Source: an uncultured Mycolicibacterium sp. (GTDB taxonomy: Bacteria; Actinomycetota; Actinomycetes; Mycobacteriales; Mycobacteriaceae). From it: 52,423 bases of DNA. The stretch covers positions 1-52,423 of the forward strand of contig CAMFLL010000003.1 in the NCBI GenBank assembly GCA_945957405.1. The letters are read 5' to 3'. Every line of letters starts with the position of its first letter. Position 1 is the stretch's first letter. Positions 18,328 to 28,456 of the stretch are shown here, one piece after another. The position numbers and the translations under genes are program-made. The notes under the pieces are model-generated. The model saw nothing but the letters and a program-made list of their open reading frames with translations, was not told the DNA's origin and did no database searches.

Positions 18328-18356
18328 GTTCACGTACCTGTTCACCTCAGGTTCAC
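18328..18356 (+). promoter_or_regulatory. Triple GTTCAC repeats, probable RegX3/PhoB-type box of the pst operon
   Basis: Three direct repeats GTTCAC start at 18328, 18340 and 18351, one helical turn apart, about 100 bp before pstS. Direct repeats of GTTCA-type half-sites bound by PhoB-family regulators (RegX3 in mycobacteria, PhoP in Streptomyces) control phosphate genes. The site and position fit phosphate-starvation induction; binding is inferred. Confidence 0.75.
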
Positions 18357-18453
18357 CTTCCATGAGGCTGCTGGCCATCACCGCCGCATAACTTCCCCGG
18401 GTGAAGGCACTGGTCAGGGAATAGCCAGGGCAACGCACCAGAAAGTGGGATAG

Positions 18454-19602
18454 GTGAAGCGCAATTCGTTTGGCAGGTCAGTGCTCATGGCCGTGTCGGC
18501 CACGGCGGTCGCCGGGATGGCATTGACGGCGTGTGGCAGCGACAACAACGCAGGTACCTCCAGCTCTTCGGCTGCCTCGGGTTCTGAATCGGGTTCGGCT
18601 TCGGCATCGGGTGCGGCCGCCGACTGCGGCGGCAAGAACAGCCTGACCGCCGAGGGATCGACCGCGCAGCAGAACGCCGTCGCGCTGTTCAACCAGGTAT
18701 GGGGCCAGGCGTGCCCTGGCAAGAACCTGTCGTACAACCCGACCGGATCCGGCGCGGGCCGTGAGCAATTCATCGCCAAGACCGTCGACTTCGCCGGCTC
18801 CGACTCGGCGCTGTCCAAGGAGCAGATCGATCAGGCCGCAGCTCGCTGCGGCGGCAACCCGGCATGGAACCTGCCGCTGGTCTTCGGCCCCATCGCGATG
18901 GCCTACAACATCGACGGCGTCGACAAGCTCGTCGTCAACGGCGACGTGCTGGCCAAGATCTTCCAGGGCCAGATCACCAACTGGAACGACCCGGCCATCG
19001 CCGCTCTGAACAGCGGAACCACTCTCCCGGACAGCAAGATCACGCCGATCTTCCGCTCGGACTCGTCGGGCACCACCGACAACTTCCAGAAGTACCTGGG
19101 GGCGGCCGCGCCGGACTCCTGGACCAAGGAAGCCGGCAGCGAGTTCCAGGGTGGCGCAGGTGAGGGCGCCCAGAAGTCGGCGGGCGTCGTGCAGGCCGTG
19201 CAGGCCACCCCGGGCGCCATCGGCTACGTCGAGAAGGGCTTCGCCACCCAGGCCGGGCTGAAGATGGCCCAGATCGACAGCGGCGCGGGCGCAGTCGAGC
19301 TGACCGACGAGGCCGCAGGCAAGGCCATCGACGCGGCGAAGTTCGCCGCCGAGGGCAACGACCTGGCGCTCGATCTGAACTCGCTGTACGGCACCAAGGA
19401 AGCCGGCGCCTACCCATTGGTGCTGGCCACCTACGAGATCGTCTGCTCGAAGGGTTACGACGCCGACACTGCTGCCGCGGTGAAGTCGTTCCTCACAGTT
19501 TCGGCAGACCAGGGTCAGGCCGGGCTCTCCAGTGCCGGCTACATCCCGCTGCCCGACGCCTTCAAAGAGCGTCTGCAGACGTCCATCGACGCCATCTCCT
19601 AG
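18454..19602 (+). CDS. pstS: Periplasmic phosphate-binding lipoprotein PstS
   Basis: The 382-residue product has a signal peptide ending in the lipobox LTAC and then a Ser/Gly-rich linker. The substrate-binding fold shows LTAEGSTAQQNAVALF, YNPTGSGAGREQFIAKTVDFAGSDS and IFRSDSSGTTDNFQKYL, the serine- and threonine-rich loops that hold phosphate. It is the first gene of pstSCAB. The GTG start at 18454 follows a moderately purine-rich leader. Confidence 0.96.
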   Translation: MKRNSFGRSVLMAVSATAVAGMALTACGSDNNAGTSSSSAASGSESGSASASGAAADCGGKNSLTAEGSTAQQNAVALFNQVWGQACPGKNLSYNPTGSGAGREQFIAKTVDFAGSDSALSKEQIDQAAARCGGNPAWNLPLVFGPIAMAYNIDGVDKLVVNGDVLAKIFQGQITNWNDPAIAALNSGTTLPDSKITPIFRSDSSGTTDNFQKYLGAAAPDSWTKEAGSEFQGGAGEGAQKSAGVVQAVQATPGAIGYVEKGFATQAGLKMAQIDSGAGAVELTDEAAGKAIDAAKFAAEGNDLALDLNSLYGTKEAGAYPLVLATYEIVCSKGYDADTAAAVKSFLTVSADQGQAGLSSAGYIPLPDAFKERLQTSIDAIS

Positions 19603-19638
19603 TTGCCCTGCGAACCGGCACGAATACGGTGAGGATGA

Positions 19639-20706
19639 ATGACCAGATCCACTAGCGACGGGATCAGCGATGGTGCTTCCGTGACAACTCCCAACCCAGC
19701 CGACAAGGGGTCGGGAGAGGTCATCGCGTCACCTTTCCCCGAACCTGATCCCATCTCGACGAATCCGTCCAAGGGCGCCAAAGTCCGCGCAGGTGATCGC
19801 ATCTTCCGCTTCCTGGCGGAAGGTTCGGGCGTCCTGATCGTCGTTCTGATCGCTGCCATCGGGTTGTTCCTGCTGTGGCGCGCCGTCCCGGCGTTGGCGC
19901 GCAACGAGGCGAATTTCTTCCTCTACGGCGGGAACTGGGTCACCACCGACACGTCGGCGATGCAGTTCGGCATCCTCGACCTGCTCCAGGTGACGGTCTT
20001 CGTGTCGTTTTTCGCACTGGTGTTGGCGATGCCCGTGGCACTGGGCATCGCGATCTTCTTGACGCAGTACGCGCCGCGGCGGGTGGCAGGTCCACTGGGT
20101 TACATGGTGGACCTGCTGGCCGCGGTGCCGTCGATCATCTACGGCGTCTGGGGCCTGTATGTGCTGGCACCGGTGCTGCGCCCCTTCGCCATGTGGCTCA
20201 ACGAGAACCTGGGCTGGCTCTTCCTGTTCGCCACCGGCAACGCCTCGGTGGCCGGCGGCGGCACCATCTTCACCGCGGGCATCGTGCTCGCGGTGATGAT
20301 CCTGCCGATCATCACCGCGGTGACCCGCGAGGTGTTCGTGCAGACGCCGCGTGGTCAGATCGAGGCCGCCCTGGCCCTCGGCGCCACGCGCTGGGAAGTG
20401 GTCCGCACCACGGTGCTGCCGTTCGGGTTGTCCGGCTACATCAGTGGCGCGATGCTCGGCCTGGGCCGCGCGCTCGGTGAGACCATCGCGCTGCTGATCA
20501 TCTTGCGGGGCACCCAGACGGCCTTCGGGTGGTCGCTCTTCGATGCGGGATACACGTTTGCGAGCAAGATCGCCGCCGCCGCATCGGAGTTCAACGACCA
20601 GTACAAGGCGGGCGCCTACATCGCCGCCGGCCTGGTGCTGTTCATCCTGACGTTCGTGGTCAACTCGCTGGCGCGCGCCGCGGTGGCCGGAAAGGGGCGG
20701 TCATGA
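19639..20706 (+). CDS. pstC: Phosphate ABC transporter permease PstC
   Basis: This 355-residue membrane protein has a charged cytoplasmic N-terminus of about 60 residues and six or so transmembrane helices. The permease loop [20 protein letters not shown] is the EAA motif that contacts PstB. '[17 protein letters not shown]' and '[13 protein letters not shown]' are typical PstC sequences. The stop overlaps pstA by four bases (ATGA). Confidence 0.96.
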   Translation: MTRSTSDGISDGASVTTPNPADKGSGEVIASPFPEPDPISTNPSKGAKVRAGDRIFRFLAEGSGVLIVVLIAAIGLFLLWRAVPALARNEANFFLYGGNWVTTDTSAMQFGILDLLQVTVFVSFFALVLAMPVALGIAIFLTQYAPRRVAGPLGYMVDLLAAVPSIIYGVWGLYVLAPVLRPFAMWLNENLGWLFLFATGNASVAGGGTIFTAGIVLAVMILPIITAVTREVFVQTPRGQIEAALALGATRWEVVRTTVLPFGLSGYISGAMLGLGRALGETIALLIILRGTQTAFGWSLFDAGYTFASKIAAAASEFNDQYKAGAYIAAGLVLFILTFVVNSLARAAVAGKGRS

Positions 20707-21617
20707 CGTCGACATTGGACCGGCCGCTGAAGTCTCCGACCTTCCAAGGCGTCAGCGCGCGGCGGAAGTTCACCAACAATCTGGCTACGGTGCTGGTATC
20801 GGCGTCGGTGCTCGTCGCGGTGGTGCCTCTGGTGTGGGTGCTGTACTCGACGATCTCCAAAGGCATCGGTGCCATCTCTTCGAGCACGTGGTGGCTTCAC
20901 TCGCAGGCCGGTATGACGGCCTTCGCCCCCGGCGGCGGCGCCTATCACGCCATCGTCGGCACGTTGCTGCAAGGCCTGGTGTGCTCGATCATCTCGATCC
21001 CGATCGGTGTGTTCGTCGGCATCTACCTGGTGGAGTACGGCGGGGGCACCCGGTTGGGCAAGGTCACCACCTTCATGGTCGACATCCTCACCGGTGTTCC
21101 GTCGATCGTGGCGGCCCTGTTCATCTATGCCCTGTGGGTGGCCACCTTCGGTTTCCCGCGTTCGGGTTTCGCGGTGTCGCTGGCCCTGGTGCTGCTGATG
21201 ATCCCCGTCATCGTGCGTTCGACGGAGGAGATGCTGCGCATCGTGCCGATGGATCTGCGCGAGGCGAGTTATGCGCTGGGTGTGCCGAAGTGGAAAACCA
21301 TTGCGGCGATCGTGATTCCGACCGCGTTGTCGGGCATCGTCACCGGCGTCATGCTGGCACTGGCCCGCGTGATGGGTGAGACCGCGCCCCTGCTGATCCT
21401 GGTGGGCTACGCACAGGCCATCAACTTCGACATGTTCGGCGGTTTCCAGGGCTCGCTGCCCGGCATGATGTACGACCAGATCTCGGCCGGCGCCGGCGCG
21501 AATCCCGTTCCCACCGACCGGCTCTGGGGTGCAGCGCTGACGCTCATCATCCTGGTCGCGGTCCTCAACATCGCGGCCCGGTTTGTCGCGAAATTCTTCG
21601 CACCCAAGAAGGTTTAG
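20703..21617 (+). CDS. pstA: Phosphate ABC transporter permease PstA
   Basis: The 304-residue product starts at ATG 20703, overlapping the pstC stop. It has six predicted helices, with '[20 protein letters not shown]' and the EAA loop [21 protein letters not shown], then '[20 protein letters not shown]', all typical of PstA. The frame extends upstream inside pstC, but that is a shadow. Confidence 0.96.
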   Translation: MTSTLDRPLKSPTFQGVSARRKFTNNLATVLVSASVLVAVVPLVWVLYSTISKGIGAISSSTWWLHSQAGMTAFAPGGGAYHAIVGTLLQGLVCSIISIPIGVFVGIYLVEYGGGTRLGKVTTFMVDILTGVPSIVAALFIYALWVATFGFPRSGFAVSLALVLLMIPVIVRSTEEMLRIVPMDLREASYALGVPKWKTIAAIVIPTALSGIVTGVMLALARVMGETAPLLILVGYAQAINFDMFGGFQGSLPGMMYDQISAGAGANPVPTDRLWGAALTLIILVAVLNIAARFVAKFFAPKKV

Positions 21618-21625
21618 GAGTCACC

Positions 21626-22402
21626 ATGGCCAAACGGCTTGACCTCAAAGACGTCAACATCTACTACGGTTCGTTCCACGCGGTCGCCGACGTGTCATTG
21701 TCGGTGCCACCGCGCAGCGTCACCGCCTTCATCGGCCCGTCGGGCTGCGGTAAGTCGACGGTGCTGCGCACGCTCAACCGGATGCACGAGGTGATCCCGG
21801 GCGCGCGTGTCGAGGGCTCCGTGCTGCTCGACGGTGACGACATCTACGGCTCGGGTGTGGATCCGGTGGGTGTGCGCAAGACCATCGGCATGGTGTTCCA
21901 GCGTCCGAACCCGTTCCCCACCATGTCGATTCGCGACAACGTGGTGGCCGGCCTGAAACTGCAGGGTGTCCGCAGCAAGAAGACACTCGACGAGACCGCC
22001 GAGCGGTCGCTCAAGGGCGCCAACCTGTGGAACGAGGTCAAGGACCGGCTGGACAAGCCCGGCGGTGGACTGTCCGGCGGTCAGCAGCAGCGCCTATGCA
22101 TCGCACGAGCCATCGCCGTGCAACCCGACGTGCTGCTGATGGATGAGCCGTGCTCGGCCCTGGACCCCATCTCGACGCTGGCCATCGAGGACCTGATCTC
22201 GGAACTCAAGCAGGACTTCACCATCGTCATCGTCACGCACAACATGCAGCAGGCGGCGCGCGTCAGCGATCAGACGGCGTTCTTCAATCTGGAGGCCACC
22301 GGTAAGCCGGGCCAGCTCGTCGAGATCGATGTCACCGAGAAGATCTTCTCGAACCCCAGCCAGAAGGCCACCGAGGACTACATCTCGGGTCGATTCGGCT
22401 GA
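21626..22402 (+). CDS. pstB: Phosphate ABC transporter ATPase PstB
   Basis: The 258-residue ATPase carries Walker A (GPSGCGKST), the Q-loop ([12 protein letters not shown], typical of PstB), the signature LSGGQQQR, Walker B ([13 protein letters not shown]) and the switch histidine ([12 protein letters not shown]). AGGAG lies just upstream of ATG 21626. It powers phosphate import by PstCA and is followed by a strong terminator. Confidence 0.97.
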   Translation: MAKRLDLKDVNIYYGSFHAVADVSLSVPPRSVTAFIGPSGCGKSTVLRTLNRMHEVIPGARVEGSVLLDGDDIYGSGVDPVGVRKTIGMVFQRPNPFPTMSIRDNVVAGLKLQGVRSKKTLDETAERSLKGANLWNEVKDRLDKPGGGLSGGQQQRLCIARAIAVQPDVLLMDEPCSALDPISTLAIEDLISELKQDFTIVIVTHNMQQAARVSDQTAFFNLEATGKPGQLVEIDVTEKIFSNPSQKATEDYISGRFG

Positions 22403-22423
22403 TCTCCGCAGTCACCGCAAACG

Positions 22424-22460
22424 AATGAGGCCCCCGTCACCGGGGGCCTCATTTATTTGC
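22424..22460 (+). terminator. Rho-independent terminator after pstB (possibly bidirectional)
   Basis: AATGAGGCCCCC (22424-22435) and GGGGGCCTCATT (22442-22453) form a perfect 12-bp stem with a 6-nt loop, followed by a short T-rich tract (TATTTG). It lies between the convergent pst operon and phoU and is symmetrical enough to serve both strands. Confidence 0.88.
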
Positions 22461-22471
22461 TGGGTGGCGGA

Positions 22472-23140
22472 TTACCTGGCGGTGTAGAGGTCGTCGCCGG
22501 TCGGGTACTCACCGGTGACCTGGAAGATCACGCGGCGGGCGACCTCGACGGCGTGATCGGCGAAGCGCTCGTAGTATCGGCCCAGCAGGGTGACGTCGAC
22601 GGCCGCGGCGACGCCGTGCTTCCATTCCCGATCCATCAGCACCGAGAACAGATGCCGGTGCAGGTCGTCCATCGCGTCGTCTTCCTCGCGGATGCGAGCG
22701 GCCTTCTCAGGGTCGCGGGACAGCAGCACATCCTGCGCGCTGTTGCCCAGTTCGACTGCGACACGGCCCATTTCGGCGAAGTAGCCGTTGACTTCCTCGG
22801 GCAGGGCGTGCATCGGGTGGCGCCGGCGGGCGATCTTGGCGACGTGCAGCGCCAGGGCGCCCATGCGATCGATGTCGGCGACGATCTGGATCGAGGTGAC
22901 GATGGCCCTCAGGTCGCCGGCCACCGGCGCCTGAAGTGCCAACAGCACGAAGGCATTCTCTTCAGCCCGGGCGCTGAGCGCGGTGATCTGTTCGTGGTCG
23001 GTGATGACTTGTTCGGCGAGCACCAGATCGGCTTGCAGCAGAGCCTGAGTGGCCCGTTCCATGGCCTTGCCGGACAGTCCGCACATCTCACCGAGTTGCG
23101 CGGTGAGAGAGTCGAGTTGCTCGTGATAAGCGGTGCGCAT
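22472..23140 (-). CDS. phoU: Phosphate signalling protein PhoU (PhoY2-type)
   Basis: The 222-residue all-helical protein contains two PhoU repeats, with the metal-binding type motifs '[22 protein letters not shown]' in the first and '[19 protein letters not shown]' in the second. PhoU/PhoY proteins link the Pst transporter to the SenX3-RegX3 two-component system and repress it when phosphate is plentiful. It is convergent with pstSCAB, as in other mycobacteria (Rv0821c). Confidence 0.95.
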   Translation of the reverse strand: MRTAYHEQLDSLTAQLGEMCGLSGKAMERATQALLQADLVLAEQVITDHEQITALSARAEENAFVLLALQAPVAGDLRAIVTSIQIVADIDRMGALALHVAKIARRRHPMHALPEEVNGYFAEMGRVAVELGNSAQDVLLSRDPEKAARIREEDDAMDDLHRHLFSVLMDREWKHGVAAAVDVTLLGRYYERFADHAVEVARRVIFQVTGEYPTGDDLYTAR

Positions 23141-23213
23141 ACGTCAAAGCCTACGGTGCAAAGGCTGTGAACGGCATGACGTGGCGGGTGAACGGCCGAT
23201 GAATGGCGGGCAG

Positions 23214-25349
23214 CTATTCGCAGGTGGTGTCGGCGCCGTTGGTGACGGTCAGGTCCTCGGGCAGATGTGTCGGTGCGCTACTGCTGGATCCGTGCGTCAC
23301 ATTGATCGTGACGGCTGAACCGCTCGGCGGGGGAGCGGTCACGGAGGCGAAATCGGAGCCGAGTACCACGTGCACGTCCTGCCCCAGGCCCGCCACCCGC
23401 TCGATCTGGGATGTGCCCATCGCGGCGGCCACGGTGGCAGCGGCCTGCTCGTTGCCCGGTGAGTACATCACCGCGGTCGAGGTCAGCGCCGTCGGGTAGT
23501 CGTCGGGGGAGTCGACGACGAAACCGTGTTGCTGCAACTCATCGCTGGCGGACGAGCCGAGGCCGGTCTGTCCGGTCGAGTTCGACACGTGGACGGTGAC
23601 CTGCTGCGGGTCGGTGATCACCGCGTCGACCGTTTCCGTTGTGGGAGTTGGCTCTTGGGTTTCCGGTGCGGCCGCAGAAGTGGTACCCGCCGGATCCTCC
23701 GGGCTTTCCGACGTCGAAGTGACCGGCGTGGTGGTGGCGTTCTGGTCGTTCTCACCGGGCAGCGGATCGTCGTTGATGATCGAGTCGAACAACGCGCGGA
23801 TGTCGTCGGTGCGGGGCTGCTCGTTGCCGTACTCGTCAGCCCAGCCGGTGGTGGGCACGGTGACAAAGGTGATCCGCCCCGCGGACACCCCCTGCAGCGA
23901 CTGACCGAGGTCCACCAGGTCCTTGGTGGTCACATTGTCCACCGAGCTGTCGTTGATGAACATGTTGACGACGTTGTTGAGCTTGCTCAGCGAGAAGAAG
24001 GTGTCCCTCGAGATCAGCGAGCGGAGCAACGAGGACAGGAACAGCTGCTGGCGTTTGATCCGCCCGTAGTCCCCGTTGACCTCGGTGGTGACCTGCCGGG
24101 CCCGCACGTAGTTCAGCGCGGTCGCACCGTCGACGGTCTGGCGGCCGGCGTTGGCCAGCACCGTGCCCAACTCGTAGTCCTCCAGCGGGGTGGTGCTGCA
24201 GACTTCGACGCCGCCGAGCGCGTCGACCATCTTCGCGAAGCCGGCGAAATCCACCGCCATGAAGCGGTTGATCGACAGACCCGACATCTTCTGAATGACC
24301 TTGACCAGGCATTTCGGGCCGCCGAACGAGTAGGCCGAATTGAGCTTGGTTTCGGTGTACACCTCTTCGGGCCCGTAGGTGCCGGTCTCTTCGTCGTACA
24401 CCGGGCCGTACTTACCCGTCGACGCGTCCCAGGCCTCGCACTGCATCGGCGAGATGGCCAGGTCGCGGGGGAAGGACACCGCGACGACGCGCTTCCGGTT
24501 GGCCGGGATGTTGACCAGGATCACGCTGTCGGAGCGGGCGCCGCCGGCGTCCTCGGTGTTGCCGGCGCCCATGTCGCTGTTGGCGCCGTAGCGGCTGTCG
24601 ACGCCGACGATCAGGAAGTTCTCGTCACCGAACTGGGCGTTGGGGTCGACGATGTCGCGCGAGTTGGGGTCGAGGGCGGCCACGGTGTTGAGTCGGCTGT
24701 TCTTGGACGCCGTCCACTGGTAGGCGCCACCGGTGAGTACCAGCGCCAGGACTGCGAACAGCGCTGCCACCGAGCGACCCGCCAGCAGTACCGACCTCTT
24801 ACGGAGCTTGGGTACCGGGGCCAGGACGGTGGTCTCCGTCATGTCCGACCGCACCGGGGTGGCGAGCCGGGCGGGAGGCACGCCGTCGGCCTCAGGAACC
24901 GCGGAGCGCGCGGGTGGCCTGCGTCGTGCCGTAGCCGGCAGGTCGGGAACCTCGGCCGCGTAGGCCGATGGCGTCGGGATGGTCGGTGGATCCGATTCGA
25001 TGTCGTTGGGGCCGCTGGCGGGCCAGTCCTCGATCAGGACGTCCTGCGTGTCCCGCGGCTCCGGCGTTGGTGCTGCGGCGGGCTCCTCGGGCTCCTGCGC
25101 CTTCTGCAATGCCTCGGGCACGTCGCCGGTGACCTTGGCGAACAGGTCGGCGACGGTGATGCCGTCAGTGTGGTTGCCGGTGCCGGGCTGCGCCTGGCGG
25201 CGCTGTTTCGGGCGCCGTTCGGAATCAGATGCCCGCTCCCACGGCGCGGCGCCTGGCCCTGGGCGGGGATTTCGGGTAAGCCACTGGTTGTCACCGTCAG
25301 GGTCAGGCACGCGGTGCTGGCCAGGAGTGGCGTTGTCGCCGTCACTCAT
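23214..25349 (-). CDS. LytR-CpsA-Psr family cell-wall ligase
   Basis: The 711-residue protein has a long, Pro/Ala-rich cytoplasmic region (about 185 residues), one transmembrane helix (VAALFAVLALVLTGGAYQW), the LCP catalytic domain (FLIVGVDSRYG, ARSDSVILVNIPANRKRVVAVSFPRD, YVRARQV) and a C-terminal LytR_C domain (VTVHVSNSTGQTGLGSSASDEL). LCP enzymes attach polymers, arabinogalactan in mycobacteria, to peptidoglycan using polyprenyl-phosphate-linked donors. The position matches Rv0822c. Confidence 0.92.
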   Translation of the reverse strand: MSDGDNATPGQHRVPDPDGDNQWLTRNPRPGPGAAPWERASDSERRPKQRRQAQPGTGNHTDGITVADLFAKVTGDVPEALQKAQEPEEPAAAPTPEPRDTQDVLIEDWPASGPNDIESDPPTIPTPSAYAAEVPDLPATARRRPPARSAVPEADGVPPARLATPVRSDMTETTVLAPVPKLRKRSVLLAGRSVAALFAVLALVLTGGAYQWTASKNSRLNTVAALDPNSRDIVDPNAQFGDENFLIVGVDSRYGANSDMGAGNTEDAGGARSDSVILVNIPANRKRVVAVSFPRDLAISPMQCEAWDASTGKYGPVYDEETGTYGPEEVYTETKLNSAYSFGGPKCLVKVIQKMSGLSINRFMAVDFAGFAKMVDALGGVEVCSTTPLEDYELGTVLANAGRQTVDGATALNYVRARQVTTEVNGDYGRIKRQQLFLSSLLRSLISRDTFFSLSKLNNVVNMFINDSSVDNVTTKDLVDLGQSLQGVSAGRITFVTVPTTGWADEYGNEQPRTDDIRALFDSIINDDPLPGENDQNATTTPVTSTSESPEDPAGTTSAAAPETQEPTPTTETVDAVITDPQQVTVHVSNSTGQTGLGSSASDELQQHGFVVDSPDDYPTALTSTAVMYSPGNEQAAATVAAAMGTSQIERVAGLGQDVHVVLGSDFASVTAPPPSGSAVTINVTHGSSSSAPTHLPEDLTVTNGADTTCE

Positions 25350-25552
25350 GTCCGTATCCGGCCTCCGACTCTGAACGAGATCTTTGTGCGCTTTTCAGCG
25401 CTGCGGGCGGACGTCGACGCTGACGACCTTGGGCGTGTATGTGCATATGTCTTTAGCAGCCCAGACCCTCGGTCCGCTACCCAAGCAGGCTGGAACAGGA
25501 ACACAATCGTACTGAGACAACCTGAGAGCGACAGTGTCGAGACGATCTCGAT

Positions 25553-26728
25553 TCAGCCACCAGAATGCATAGCGTCGGCCCCGGCCGGCACCGTGCAGTC
25601 GTCTGGATCATCGAGCCAGCCCTCGGGAAGCGACACCGAACCGGGGGAGCCCTGGCGGCCGCGCGGGCCGTTGGCCGCGGGTGGGAAGGGAACGTCGGCG
25701 TCCAGGCCTGCGAGCAGTGCATCCAACTCGCCGAGCGTCTTGACCAGCGCCAATGCGCGGCGCAGGTCCGAGCCGACGGGGAATCCGTGTAGGTACCACG
25801 CGATGTGCTTACGCATGTCCCGCATGCCCTTGTCCTCACCGAAATGCGCGGACAGCAGCTCACCGTGCCTGCGGATGATGTCGGCGACTTCGCCGAGGTT
25901 CGGCGGGGTGGGGGCCTGCGCTCCCGTGAACGCTGCCGACAGCTCGGCGAACAGCCACGGTCGACCCAGGCAGCCGCGCCCGATCACCACGCCGTCGCAG
26001 CCTGTCGAGGCCATCATGGTCAGCGCGTCGCTGGCGTCGAAGATGTCGCCGTTACCGAGGACCGGGATGCTCGTGACATGGGCTTTGAGGGCCGCGATTT
26101 GTTCCCAGTCCGCCGTGCCCGAGTAGCGCTGGGATGCGGTGCGGGCGTGGAGTGCGACGGCCGCCGCGCCCTCCTCTTCGGCGATCCGGCCCGCGTCGAG
26201 ATGGGTGTGGTGTTCGGCATCGATGCCGATCCTGAACTTGACCGTGACGGGGATCGACGTGCCCTCGGTGGCGCGCACCGCGGCCGCCACGATCTGGCCG
26301 AAGAGGCGGCGCTTGTACGGTACGGCGGCGCCACCGCCGCGCTTGGTCACCTTGGGGACGGGGCAGCCGAAATTCATGTCGATGTGATCGGCCAGGTTGT
26401 CGTCGACGATCATCTTCGCCGCGGCGTAGGTGGTGTCCGGGTCGACGGTGTACAGCTGCAGCGAGCGTGGCGTTTCCTGCGGAGCGAACGTCGTCATGTG
26501 CATGGTGACGGGATGTCGTTCGACGAGCGCGCGCGCCGTCACCATCTCGCAGACGTACAGACCGCTGACGGTTCCGGCGCGGGCCAGTTCCAGTTCCCGG
26601 CACAGCGTGCGGAATGCGACATTTGTCACACCGGCCATCGGGGCCAGCACCACCGGGCTGGGCAGCGCGAACGGCCCGATCCGCAGGGCAGACCGGGCCG
26701 TGTCGGGCCGTTGGGTTACCGCGGTCAA
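25553..26728 (-). CDS. dus: tRNA-dihydrouridine synthase
   Basis: The 391-residue FMN enzyme reduces uridines in tRNA. Visible motifs are VVLAPMAGVTNVAFR at the start of the TIM barrel, IDMNFGCPVPKVTKRGGG with the catalytic cysteine, and VLGNGDIFD and CDGVVIGRGCLGRPWLF in the FMN-phosphate site. The start is TTG 26728, overlapping the desA1 stop (TTGA), so the two are co-transcribed with desA1 first. The 203 bp between this gene and the LCP gene hold no other recognisable feature. Confidence 0.94.
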   Translation of the reverse strand: MTAVTQRPDTARSALRIGPFALPSPVVLAPMAGVTNVAFRTLCRELELARAGTVSGLYVCEMVTARALVERHPVTMHMTTFAPQETPRSLQLYTVDPDTTYAAAKMIVDDNLADHIDMNFGCPVPKVTKRGGGAAVPYKRRLFGQIVAAAVRATEGTSIPVTVKFRIGIDAEHHTHLDAGRIAEEEGAAAVALHARTASQRYSGTADWEQIAALKAHVTSIPVLGNGDIFDASDALTMMASTGCDGVVIGRGCLGRPWLFAELSAAFTGAQAPTPPNLGEVADIIRRHGELLSAHFGEDKGMRDMRKHIAWYLHGFPVGSDLRRALALVKTLGELDALLAGLDADVPFPPAANGPRGRQGSPGSVSLPEGWLDDPDDCTVPAGADAMHSGG

Positions 26729-27732
26729 GAAGCCGCCGCGGATGACGAGACCAGCAGGTTCTTCATCGCCTTCTTCTCGGCGACCTGGCGTTCACGCTCG
26801 AGGCGCCGTTCCTTGGCAATCTCGAACTTCGCCGAGGCGTCCTCGAGTTCCTCGATCAGCAGGCCGAGTTCGTCGCGCAGCCGCGAGGCCTCGCCGGTGA
26901 AGTCGTCGCGCTCGAAGATGCGCCACTTCTTGAGCACCGGCATCACCACGTCGTCGAGGTGGATCCGCGGGTCGTAGACGCCGCCGACCGCGATGATGAC
27001 GGCCTTGCGGCGGAAGTTCGGCACCGTGAATCCGGGCATCTTGAAGTTGGTCAACACGCGGTGCAGCGATTTCATCGCCTGGTTGGGGCAGATGTCGATA
27101 CCCGCGGCCGACACGTCGCGGTAGAAGATCATGTGCAGGTTCTCGTCGGCCGAGACGCGCTGCAGCAGCTGATCGGCGACCGGCTCGTTGCAGGCCTTAC
27201 CGGTGTTGCGGTGCGACACCCGGGTGGCCAGCTCCTGGAACGACACGTACATCACCGAGTCGAACAGGCTCTCGGCAAATAGGTCGCCCTGCTGGTTCTG
27301 GCCCGGGGAGAAGCCGCGGGTGACCTGCTCCATGCGGGTCTGTTCCAGCTCGATCGGATCGATGGCCCGCGTGACCAACAGATAGTCGCGCAGTGCGATA
27401 CCGTGCCGGTTCTCCTCGGCCGTCCAGCGGTTGACCCAGAAGCCCCACGGGCCGTCCATGCTGAAGTTCATGGCGATTTCGCGGTGATAGGACGGCAGGT
27501 TGTCCTCGGTGAGGAGGTTCTGCACCATGGCGGTCTGGGCCAGCTCCGAGAGCTTGGACTGCTCCGGATCCCACTCCTGGCCGCCGAGCGCATAGAAGTT
27601 CTTGCCGTCCGACCACGGGATGTAGTCGTGCGGGTTCCAGTCCTTGCGCATCTTCAGATGACGGTTGATGTTCTGCTCGACGACTGGTTCGAGCTCGTGC
27701 AATAGCTGAAGATCGGTCAGGTCTTTCGACAT
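26725..27732 (-). CDS. desA1: Acyl-[acyl-carrier-protein] desaturase DesA1
   Basis: The 335-residue soluble di-iron desaturase has the ligand motifs TAEENRHG and SADENLH (EExxH-type and DExxH). It introduces a double bond into acyl-ACP and in mycobacteria supports mycolic acid synthesis. GGAGG lies upstream of ATG 27732. The C-terminus is a long charged helix (ERRLERERQVAEKKAMKNLL). It corresponds to Rv0824c and leads the desA1-dus operon. Confidence 0.95.
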   Translation of the reverse strand: MSKDLTDLQLLHELEPVVEQNINRHLKMRKDWNPHDYIPWSDGKNFYALGGQEWDPEQSKLSELAQTAMVQNLLTEDNLPSYHREIAMNFSMDGPWGFWVNRWTAEENRHGIALRDYLLVTRAIDPIELEQTRMEQVTRGFSPGQNQQGDLFAESLFDSVMYVSFQELATRVSHRNTGKACNEPVADQLLQRVSADENLHMIFYRDVSAAGIDICPNQAMKSLHRVLTNFKMPGFTVPNFRRKAVIIAVGGVYDPRIHLDDVVMPVLKKWRIFERDDFTGEASRLRDELGLLIEELEDASAKFEIAKERRLERERQVAEKKAMKNLLVSSSAAAS

Positions 27733-27931
27733 AGGCCCTCCGAGTTATCTGTACCTGTTGGTTGCAGTCAATATATCTGTGAACCCCGGTACCATTCAAG
27801 TTCTCCCACCGGCATGTCGGTGTCCGGTGCGGGGAGCGTCGCATACGGGTAATATCCCGCCCGTCAGACCGTCCTCGTATACCCGGTCGACACGCATATA
27901 ACTGCACACACTTTTCGGAGGTCGGTCACAC

Positions 27932-28396
27932 GTGAAGAAAGTCATCGCCTTTGGTGCCAGCGCGGTCGGCGCAGCGGGCATCTCGATGGCGCTGTTCGGC
28001 GCCGGCATCGCCAACGCCGACGATTACGCGGGCATGTCCTACGGAGATGCGTCCAGTGCCGCCGATGACGCCGGCCAGTCGGTGATCATCGCGTCGCGGC
28101 TCGGTTCGCTGCCCGACGACGACTGCACCGTCGAGCGCTCGCAGCCCGCGTCGTTCATGAACGACGACGAAGGCGAGTTCAGCCTGCCCGGTGATGAGGT
28201 CGAGTTCTTCCTCAACTGCAACGGCGCGGTCGCGTCGGCGGGTAAGGCCGGCAACTCGGCCGCCAGCCCGGCAGGTCGCGCGGAGCTCGCGCGCCAGGCC
28301 GAAGAAGCCGCGCAGAAGCAGCAGGACGAGGCCGACGAGCTGTTGCAGGCCGGCGCCGAGCCGGGTGCGCCGACGCCTGACGTCGCCACCGGATAG
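27932..28396 (+). CDS. Secreted PASTA-like small protein
   Basis: The 154-residue product has a signal peptide ending in ANA (AGIANADDYAGMSYG). The mature part begins with the motif DYAGMSYGDASSAADDAG and contains 'GSLPDDDCTVERSQ', a pattern I recognise from small mycobacterial secreted proteins with one PASTA-like lobe and two conserved cysteines (DDDCTV, FLNCNG). The C-terminal 50 residues are Ala/Glu-rich and probably helical. CGGAGG precedes the GTG start. Function unknown. Confidence 0.78.
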   Translation: MKKVIAFGASAVGAAGISMALFGAGIANADDYAGMSYGDASSAADDAGQSVIIASRLGSLPDDDCTVERSQPASFMNDDEGEFSLPGDEVEFFLNCNGAVASAGKAGNSAASPAGRAELARQAEEAAQKQQDEADELLQAGAEPGAPTPDVATG

Positions 28397-28414
28397 TCCG
28401 TCATACATCGAGCT

Positions 28415-28448
28415 GAGCCGGGTCGGTTGCCGACCCGGCTCGGTTTTT
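28415..28448 (+). terminator. Rho-independent terminator of the secreted-protein gene
   Basis: GAGCCGGGTCGG (28415-28426) pairs perfectly with CCGACCCGGCTC (28430-28441) around a 3-nt loop and is followed by GGTTTTTTG. It separates the plus-strand secreted-protein gene from the convergent TetR gene. Confidence 0.93.
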
Positions 28449-28456
28449 TGTTCCTG

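Noticed and set aside
23526..26126. 866-codon open frame on the plus strand
   Set aside because: It lies antisense to the LCP and dus genes; the translation is Gly/Arg/His/Val-rich high-GC shadow sequence without any domain, while the minus strand shows clear motifs.
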